A stretch of 28,142 nt of DNA from Schoenoplectus triqueter (Eukaryota > Streptophyta > Magnoliopsida > Poales > Cyperaceae): positions 1 to 28,142 of the forward strand of contig CAXKVV010000728.1 of NCBI GenBank assembly GCA_964058805.1, in the 5' to 3' direction. A model generated the notes under the pieces. The model was not told the origin of the DNA, made no database searches, and saw only the letters and a list, made by a program, of their open reading frames with translations. How positions within the stretch are numbered: the stretch's first letter is position 1; every line of letters starts with the position of its first letter. The position numbers and the translations under genes are program-made. Shown piece after piece: positions 24,201 through 28,142 of the stretch.

Positions 24201-24311
24201 TATGTGCAGGATGAGGTAAAGCGAGAAGAAATGGCCCAACCATACCTTACACCATTTCCTGATATAAGTCGTCCTCCATCTAGAGCCTCCACCTTGAGCT
24301 TCTTTCAATAA
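6228..24311 (+). CDS. VAC14: VAC14 homolog, scaffold of the PI(3,5)P2 kinase/phosphatase complex (20 exons, 737 aa)
   Basis: VAC14 is a HEAT-repeat scaffold that holds the PI3P 5-kinase FAB1/PIKfyve and the FIG4/SAC phosphatase on endosome and vacuole membranes, controlling PI(3,5)P2 (family knowledge). In the sequence, exons joined at GT-AG sites give one open frame from the ATG at 6228 to the TAA at 24309-24311. The N-terminus reads [12 protein letters not shown], followed by [13 protein letters not shown] and [14 protein letters not shown], the conserved N-terminal (Vac14_Fab1_bd) region at about residues 60-160. Next come [20 protein letters not shown] and GRMAEILV. The C-terminal FIG4-binding region (about residues 410-590) includes [29 protein letters not shown] and [20 protein letters not shown] poorly conserved Ser/Pro-rich tail follows. 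No signal peptide or membrane segment is seen. The length is close to that of plant VAC14 proteins. The start is the first in-frame ATG and matches the family N-terminus. All exons appear intact despite the intronic insertions. Confidence 0.96.
6671..6717 (+). repeat. CT microsatellite in intron 1
   Basis: About 47 bases of CT dinucleotides with a few G interruptions, inside VAC14 intron 1. Likely length-variable between individuals. Confidence 0.85.
9931..10370 (+). repeat. Diverged direct duplication in intron 7
   Basis: TTAGGCACCTCTA followed by a TATACAGCAT-like word occurs at 9931 and again at 10172. TATAATACCCTA also occurs in both halves, near 10100 and 10343. The copies are about 241 bases apart and much diverged between the anchors. 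Confidence 0.55.
11057..11421. mobile_element. Mutator-like MITE in VAC14 intron 9 (365 bp)
   Basis: The two halves are long inverted repeats. The left end GGGAAGGGATCACGTGACAA matches the inverse of the right end TTGTCAAGTGATCCCCACCC with four mismatches, and the arms continue inward (CCTTATGGATATGTTC paired with GAACATATCCATAAGG). A perfect 9-bp direct repeat TTTAGCATT flanks the element at 11048-11056 and 11422-11430. Long terminal inverted repeats beginning with G plus 9-bp target duplications point to the Mutator superfamily. No coding capacity is seen, so it is non-autonomous. Confidence 0.88.
12581..12892 (+). repeat. Direct repeat of about 55 bp in intron 11
   Basis: A pyrimidine tract, poly-T, then GAAAACTTGG and CTGCCAAGG occur at 12581-12636 and again at 12837-12892. 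The first copy begins only a few bases after the intron 11 donor. The 200-base spacer has no recognised content. Confidence 0.7.
13503..13945. mobile_element. Inverted-repeat element in VAC14 intron 12 (443 bp)
   Basis: The ends AATGTTTTAAACTG (from 13505) and, inverted, AATGATTTAAAATG pair at 12 of 14 positions. The flanks carry GTTTGGA at 13496-13502 and 13946-13952 as a direct repeat (9 bp if one mismatch is allowed). The interior is full of GCATATG and GCGGCCGCATATG words that can fold back, including a two-unit tandem of the 27-mer around GCATGCGGCCGCATATGTGC at about 13559-13612. It lacks coding capacity and is best read as a MITE, possibly Mutator-like. Confidence 0.65.
13701..13775 (+). 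other. tRNA-like module (A box and B box) inside the intron 12 element
   Basis: TGGCGCAGTGG at 13707-13717 fits the RNA polymerase III A box, and GATTTGAATCC at 13749-13759 matches the B-box consensus at 9 of 11 positions, with tRNA-like spacing. The acceptor and T stems do not pair properly, so it is not a working tRNA. It looks like the head of a tRNA-derived SINE or a decayed tRNA copy, close to Arg-type tRNAs in the D arm (ATAAGG). Confidence 0.55.
14207..14367 (+). repeat. 5' LTR of the copia element
   Basis: 161 bp, matching 19149-19309 at 154 of 161 positions with no indels (five transitions and two transversions by eye). A TATA box (TTATATAAG) lies at 14299-14307. The LTR ends directly against the primer binding site. 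The copies were identical at insertion, so the 4.3% difference dates the insertion. With a commonly used plant rate of 1.3e-8 per site per year this is roughly 1.7 million years, and longer if the host is slow-evolving. Confidence 0.96.
14368..14380 (+). other. Primer binding site (initiator-Met tRNA)
   Basis: TGGTATCAGAGCC lies with no gap after the 5' LTR. This is the standard plant copia primer binding site, complementary to the 3' end of initiator methionyl-tRNA, where minus-strand DNA synthesis starts. Confidence 0.95.
14410..14493 (+). repeat. CTGTAG tandem motif array in the copia leader
   Basis: CTGTAG occurs six times, at 14410, 14427, 14444, 14459, 14473 and 14488, spaced 14-17 bases. 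The spacers are GC-rich and built from GCGC and CCG words. The block stands out sharply from the AT-rich surroundings. It lies between the primer binding site and the gag start, where packaging or dimerisation signals are expected, but its role is not known to me. Confidence 0.85.
14660..16171 (+). pseudogene. copia gag and protease region, interrupted
   Basis: Gag is the nucleocapsid/capsid protein of the virus-like particle, and the protease cleaves the polyprotein. The likely start is the ATG at 14660. An in-frame TGA at 14735-14737 cuts the frame after 25 codons, and the same frame then stays open to the TGA at 16169-16171. Visible features are a gag domain with a [12 protein letters not shown] segment, a CX2CX4HX4C zinc knuckle at 15479-15520 ([14 protein letters not shown]), a Gly/Arg-rich stretch after it, and the aspartic protease active site DSGA at 15869-15880 (context [12 protein letters not shown]). 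The codon use is much richer in G and C than in the host gene. Confidence 0.93.
16187..17541 (+). pseudogene. copia integrase region, interrupted
   Basis: Integrase inserts the cDNA copy into host DNA. This part is in the same frame as gag, but only after further TGA stops at 16184-16186 and 16241-16243, and it contains another at 16892-16894. Visible features are the zinc-binding HHCC module (HHRCLGH to CDTCELGK, about 16279-16390) and the catalytic core with [15 protein letters not shown] and GVAERKNRH. The second Asp and the Glu have the canonical 35-residue spacing. A C-terminal variable region rich in Ser, Pro and Thr follows. The frame is then lost near 17538-17541, consistent with loss of a single base. 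Confidence 0.93.
17539..19072 (+). pseudogene. copia reverse transcriptase and RNase H region, frameshifted
   Basis: Reverse transcriptase copies the element RNA and RNase H removes the template. The first part reads in another frame ([40 protein letters not shown]). At about 17982-17985 the frame returns to that of gag at [11 protein letters not shown]. The family normally has about six residues between these two motifs, so a short deletion here explains the shift. Downstream the frame is intact: [13 protein letters not shown], the catalytic YVDD at 18203-18214, then RNase H with [19 protein letters not shown] and [11 protein letters not shown], ending at TADCLTK and a TGA at 19070-19072. 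With both the upstream stops and this lesion, no full polyprotein can be made. Confidence 0.94.
19105..19140 (+). other. 10-bp perfect hairpin at the 3' end of the copia internal region
   Basis: CAAGATGGGC at 19105-19114 is the exact inverse of GCCCATCTTG at 19131-19140, with a 16-base loop. The second arm ends where the polypurine tract begins. Confidence 0.85.
19140..19148 (+). other. Polypurine tract
   Basis: GAGGGGGAG directly before the 3' LTR is the expected plus-strand primer site. It sits immediately after the descending arm of a 10-bp hairpin. Confidence 0.9.
19149..19309 (+). repeat. 3' LTR of the copia element
   Basis: 161-bp copy of 14207-14367. It keeps the TATA box TTATATAAG at 19241-19249, pointing towards VAC14 exons 14-20, the first of which starts 218 bp past the LTR end. 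It is followed directly by the GTTTT target duplication. Confidence 0.96.
21357..21574 (+). repeat. Three tandem mini-intron copies at the intron 16/exon 17 boundary
   Basis: Units of 61-62 bases at 21357-21418, 21443-21503 and 21514-21574 each start GTAAGTT and end AATAAAAG or AATAAAAAG. The DNA between units 1 and 2 copies the start of exon 17. The third unit ends at the real exon 17 acceptor. The array therefore holds three donor-like and three acceptor-like sites. Confidence 0.85.
21758..22120 (+). repeat. Tandem duplication of about 200 bp in intron 17
   Basis: CATGGTTGTATTATTTGCAT at 21758 recurs as CATGATTATATTGCTTGCAT at 21958. Both are followed in the same order by TGTGATATGCCAT/TGTGATATACCAT, TTTTTTGGTA, ATGCTGGTACTTG and a GGTTTTG...GAGAAT word. 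The offset is 200 bases. Confidence 0.8.
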
Positions 24312-24905
24312 TCCCACATCTTTTTTTTTCTTTTTTCCTTTTTGTTATTTCTACGAGGAAAAAAATATTTTGAGCGGGTACATAAGAAATAAGTGTATTG
24401 TTTAGCTTACTGGTGCTGTCTTTAGGTTTTGCTTGAAATCTCCCTTCCCCCTCCCATTATTCTTTACCTCTTTCATGTGGCTATGTTTTATTTTCTTTCT
24501 TTTATTTTTCTTCTCATCTGATCTTTGTAATTTTATAAATTAAGATCACGTGAGCAGAGCGGATGGTTGGTTGTGGGGATCCTTACAAATATTATCTCAA
24601 TAAATTAGGAATTGTACATTTGGTTGCGATAGGAGTTTGCAAATAATTTTTGTTGATGCCAACGATGTTCTTTTTGTACTCTTTTCTAAGAACTTTTTGC
24701 TACTTTTTGTTATTCATGGCTGAAAGTTCGTTTTACAAATGTCTTAATGGAGGACCTAGAAACGTTTGTTTGTTTGAAGTGCAGATGATGAGTGCTGCCT
24801 TGTCTATTTGATGAAGAATCTGTGATGATTCCTGTTATAAGTGATGATGATGCGAGGTGTTGCTTCAAAAATGTTATGAAATTTGTATTTTTGAGTTAAT
24901 AAATT
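24312..24905 (+). other. VAC14 3' UTR and candidate poly(A) signals
   Basis: After the TAA the sequence is T-rich with no further VAC14 homology. AATAAA occurs at 24599-24604 and again at 24898-24903, with T/G-rich stretches upstream of each that could act as far-upstream elements. Either could be the main cleavage signal. The first gives a 3' UTR of about 310 nt and the second about 610 nt. Confidence 0.45.
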
Positions 24906-24921
24906 CTGGAAATATAAATGA

Positions 24922-25146
24922 TCATTTTTAATTTCTGAACAATTGCTCGACGAATATGCACCAAAGGAGGGACAAATTGCGGTTTGGGTAGATGCAAACT
25001 GGATTAGGATATGGAATTATTATCCTCGTGCATTTAATGAAGGCATGAGCCTTCTCAATTTCACACCGTCTTTTCCAGAAAGAAAATACTCTGATGATAA
25101 GTTCATATATATTGCTACTCACTACCCGCTGAATGTAATTGCATGA
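24922..25146 (+). other. Unrecognised open frame downstream of VAC14 (possible gene fragment)
   Basis: The frame is open for 74 codons, from after a TGA at 24919-24921 to a TGA at 25144-25146, without its own convincing ATG start at the left. Its composition is unusual for random AT-rich DNA: balanced charged residues, four Trp, and phrases such as VWVDANWIRIWNYYPRAF. That suggests a terminal exon or pseudogene fragment. I do not recognise the family, and an AT-rich intergenic shadow remains possible. Confidence 0.25.
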
Positions 25147-25641
25147 ATTCCGGTTTGTATTTGTTCATGTTCTTTCTGTTATAATTGAAAGAGGAATTAG
25201 ATTCTAAGCACATGTTCCATCTCGATGCCTTAAGCCTACACCTAATACCCAGTGGTACTCGGTGGAAAACCTATCATCTACTAGAGATTCTAGCTATAAG
25301 CTAAAATCAAATCTGGACCACAGCCAACTTATTGGTTGCTAATGCGGCTAAGTTGATAGATAACGTGATGTTACTCAAAATTCACTTTGGATTTTTTATG
25401 CCGCATTAGTGTGCCATTCGGCTTCCTAGAGGTCTCCATCTCAATTTTTTTTTAATTTTTTGAAATAAAAATAAAATCAATCCTTTTTTTAATCTTAAGT
25501 ATTTAAACAAATCTAACAATTTGGGATCCGAGCTTCTGTTCATGTAGCTGAACATATGCGCCTCATAATTTGAGAGATATTCACGATTTCAGAGAGGTCT
25601 CACGAGGAATTTTCAACAACATTACTCACATTTTTTTAGGT

Positions 25642-25663
25642 GAATAAATAAATAAATAAATAA
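25642..25663 (+). repeat. AAAT/AATA microsatellite
   Basis: About five perfect AATA units in intergenic sequence downstream of VAC14. Confidence 0.85.
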
Positions 25664-25841
25664 CAAGCAAACCATGTAATGAAAAGTACCGACGTGGAAT
25701 GCTATCCCATCTTAGGTAGATGGTAACACTTCTGTATATTGTTCCTAAGATGAGTAAAGCTTCTCATAAAAAAAATGCAACTGATGAAATATGCTAGCCT
25801 TGTTGGATTTTGTTGGACTCCAATTTCTGTAAGAAAAGTTG

Positions 25842-26165
25842 ATAGAATAACAGTAGAATATAAAATATTATGGTATATCAAATTTCATTATTTTTTACGC
25901 ATTCTACGTTTTTTTTAAAATGAACAAGAAGTGATCATTTTTTAATATTAAACAAGGATATTTTCAAAATAGTTAGAAAATAGTTAGAAAAAACAAAAAA
26001 ATAATGAAATTTGATATCCCAAAAATTTTTGATATAAAAAAAATATTGAGCAACTTTAATCGATCATTTAAACTGTTGGTATATGATATTTGATGTCGAA
26101 ACAAAACACTCGTTTTACTTTACAAAACATCATAATCTATCTTTGATATTCTACTGTTATTTTAT
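25842..26165. mobile_element. MITE-like foldback element (324 bp)
   Basis: ATAGAATAACAGTAGAATAT at 25842-25861 is the inverse of 26146-26165 at 19 of 20 positions. Inside it a second pair (TATCAAATTTCATTATTTTT at about 25875-25894 and its inverse near 25996-26015) is also nearly perfect. The whole unit can form a nested stem-loop. I could not find a convincing target duplication, so the superfamily is left open. Confidence 0.6.
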
Positions 26166-26601
26166 TTAAGTGGGACCTCTTTAGAGACCGGGCCGATACC
26201 CAAGGTATCAATATTATACCGTTGTTAAACTTCTAATTTATGATGTTTTAAATTTGAGACAAATTCAACTCGCTAGTTTTCCATTAATCTTGAAAAATTA
26301 ACTTGAACAATTAAATATTCTTATCCCCACCATTCATTCACGTGATTGAATAAATGACGTTTGGAGCATGCATTACAAAAGGTCGTAAATAACTTTTTAG
26401 CAAAATTCGTATATATATTTACAATAACAAAATTTAAATAGAAGTTGCATTTAACTTTGATTGTAATTGTTTACATAATCAGTTCTTTCCAACGGTTGGA
26501 CTCAAGTTTGACAAGAAGGGAAAGAACAAGGCGGCAGCTGTGACTCGCTCTTCCCTCTTTTTTTTTTTTTGTGTGCCTGTCATGCATTTTCTCATTTTCT
26601 G

Positions 26602-26896
26602 TAGAGGTGACAATCGGGTGGGTCGGGTCGGGTTCGGGTTCGGGTCGGGTCAGTTTGACTTTTTAGAAGAAATCGGGTTGGGCTGGGTCGGGTCGGATCA
26701 ATTTATATGTTGTGTTTTTTTTCAAATTGTTGATAGATTTCAATTGGAATAAAGGCCATTTGATCTCAGGTCGGGTCGGGTCGGGTCGAGTTCGGATCGG
26801 GTCGGATCAGTTTGACTTTCTTAAAAAATTAGATCGGATTGGGTTCAGATCCGAACGGGTCAGACGGGTTTCTCGGGTCGGGTTCTGCCACCTCTA
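26602..26896. mobile_element. Non-autonomous hAT-like element with GGGTC repeats (295 bp)
   Basis: The terminal inverted repeat TAGAGGTGACA at 26602-26612 pairs with TGCCACCTCTA at 26886-26896 with one mismatch. A perfect 8-bp target duplication ATTTTCTG flanks it at 26594-26601 and 26897-26904. The 8-bp duplication and TAG(A/G)GGTG ends fit the hAT superfamily. The subterminal regions are made of degenerate GGGTC/GGGTTC repeats, which give two spurious open frames. No transposase is present. Confidence 0.87.
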
Positions 26897-27387
26897 ATTT
26901 TCTGTGAGCACCTATTGTAAACGCATCGTAACTTTTAGCTAAACTAAATGTTTGCGTTAAATGATAAATGTGTTTAGTTAATATATTGTGATTTTAATTA
27001 AGTTTAGGGAATCCAACAAAATTTTTGGTTACACCATAATTGATGATCAACGGAATTAAAAATAACACCAGAAACATACATGATGGAACTGTAGCAATCA
27101 AAGAAATGTTTTTATCTTTTTTTTTGAGGAGAATGGTTTTATCTTTCTCGAAGAAATTGTTCGGAAAAACAGAAACGCTCAATTATGTTGTCAGCCTTTT
27201 CAACCTTTTTGCAGTAAAATAAAAAGTGCAATTATTGTTTTTTCTTACTCCCCAAAAAATTGGAAAGCAACGCAAAAAGTGATACGAACAGCCTCAAAAT
27301 TTGTTAGAACGACCATATAGATGGTCATAATCTTTAGGCTGACAAGTGACAATAAATGTACTTTGTGGGGTATGGCTTAGCCAATTA

Positions 27388-27677
27388 AGTAATAATAAGT
27401 TTATTAAATTAATATTATTAAAAATAAGAATGAGAATGGTAAAATTTCAAATATACACAGCGTGCAAGTGAGATGGAGAGGCGCTGCGCGTTTTGTATAT
27501 ATAAGAAGCAAACGCGCCACTGACAGTGGCGCGTTTCGTAAAAATAATGAAACGTGCCACTGACAGTGACGCGTTTCTGCCAGTGACGCGCTGCCATTCG
27601 TATATTTGAAATTTTACGGTTCTCACTCTTATTTTTAATAATATTAATTTAATAAAACTTATTATTACTAAAAACTG
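27388..27677. mobile_element. MITE with about 70-bp inverted repeats and a GC-rich palindromic core
   Basis: The left arm 27388-27456 and right arm 27600-27669 are inverse copies, with about three mismatches and one single-base gap. The 9-bp direct repeat AGCCAATTA lies outside both ends (27379-27387 and 27678-27686), a likely target duplication. The core has a perfect 27-base palindrome at 27510-27536 (AAACGCGCCACTG around one central A) and a second imperfect copy at 27549-27577. The right end extends about eight bases past the paired arm, so the exact left terminus is uncertain. Confidence 0.75.
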
Positions 27678-28142
27678 AGCCAATTACATAAGAGACGCCT
27701 TGTCTGAATATTTTTACCTTTTTAATGGCTGAAGTACTGTCTTTCCATTATTATTATATTATTATTACTATTATTAATAATTAGAAATTATAAAAATGCA
27801 ATCATAGAGTTAGCCTAGTAATCAACACCAAAATTATACCCCTAGGCCCTAACTATAATATAAGAACCATAGCTCTCTGTCTAGTATAAAATGAAGGGAA
27901 GAAAACTAACTGAGATAATAAAACGGGAACGAAAAAAAAATGAAAAAGAAAGGTAAAGGAAGAAAGGTCTGTTGCGTTTTTGTTTTGTTTTATGTTTGCA
28001 ATATATATAGTGGCAGATCCAGATAAGACCAGGGGTTGCTGAAAAATTATGCTTCTAAATAGTGTTTTCGGTAATTTATTTTTTCTGAAAACTTTTTTTG
28101 TCCAGTCTGAATTATTTGATTATTCTTATGCATAATGAAATA

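Larger units (their letters stand above)
6228..24311 (+). other. VAC14: VAC14 exon-intron structure
   Basis: Coding exons: 6228-6320, 7025-7138, 7559-7624, 8631-8720, 9032-9151, 9232-9260, 9729-9871, 10502-10596, 10935-11021, 12015-12122, 12483-12574, 13163-13244, 14070-14135, 19528-19643, 20060-20180, 20767-20928, 21575-21703, 22188-22256, 23252-23581, 24210-24311. They total 2214 nt, and all 19 introns are GT-AG. Exons were placed by following the conserved protein and checking phase at each junction. Most introns are phase 0; introns 6, 11 and 14 are phase 2 and intron 7 is phase 1. The least certain boundaries are the start of exon 2 (acceptor AACAG, giving [10 protein letters not shown]) and the starts of exons 11 and 17, whose acceptors are AAG with weak pyrimidine tracts. 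Intron 13 is 5392 bp only because of the copia insertion and would be about 284 bp without it. Confidence 0.88.
24906..28142. other. Downstream intergenic DNA between the listed elements
   Basis: Apart from the open frame at 24922-25146, the AATA microsatellite and the three inverted-repeat elements, I see no gene. A short TTA-rich tract lies at about 27741-27785. The last 135 bases begin AGTGGCAGATCCAG near 28009, a phrase resembling the ends of common plant repeats, and run off the window. Confidence 0.5.

Noticed and set aside
25339..25409. 10-bp inverted repeat CTAATGCGGC/GCCGCATTAG as a MITE
   Set aside because: Perfect but short, with no target duplication or further pairing.
26540..26897. 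Open frames rich in Gly, Arg and Ser
   Set aside because: They read through the GGGTC repeats of the hAT-like element.
1..28142. A new defence, biosynthetic or multi-gene system
   Set aside because: The window contains one housekeeping gene and transposable elements; nothing supports a gene cluster.

Overview
This window is plant nuclear DNA, most likely from a eudicot. It is AT-rich and dominated by one 20-exon gene with GT-AG introns, with Ty1/copia retrotransposon DNA and several short non-autonomous DNA transposons in and around it. I found no prokaryotic features, no CRISPR array and no rRNA gene.

Layout. From 1 to about 5.9 kb is intergenic. It holds a decayed copia integrase fragment (about 2.63-3.27 kb), a small foldback region, a TTA-rich low-complexity tract (3.73-4.22 kb) and two blocks of a 21-bp minisatellite (4.23-4.50 and 4.70-5.16 kb). 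From 6228 to 24311 on the plus strand lies a complete VAC14 gene of 20 exons. Joined in order, the exons give an uninterrupted frame of 738 codons (737 residues plus stop). VAC14 is the HEAT-repeat scaffold that brings together the PI3P 5-kinase (FAB1/PIKfyve) and the FIG4/SAC phosphatase on endosomal and vacuolar membranes. Downstream, 24.3-28.1 kb holds the 3' UTR, an unexplained short open frame and three DNA-transposon-like inverted-repeat elements.

The VAC14 introns have collected insertions and local duplications. Intron 9 carries a 365-bp Mutator-like MITE with a perfect 9-bp target duplication. Intron 12 carries a 443-bp inverted-repeat element with a tRNA-like (A box plus B box) module inside it. 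Intron 13 carries a 5103-bp copia element in the sense direction, with two 161-bp LTRs, a 5-bp target duplication (GTTTT), an initiator-Met primer binding site and a polypurine tract. Its gag-pol frame is broken by five TGA stops and two frame disruptions, so it cannot make its own proteins as it stands. Introns 7, 11, 16 and 17 hold internal direct duplications. The one in intron 16 has copied the intron 16/exon 17 splice boundary and made a possible 24-nt in-frame microexon.

No new multi-gene system is visible. The points most worth checking are the duplicated splice boundary in intron 16, the effect of the sense-oriented copia promoters inside VAC14, and the TE structures with clear target duplications.
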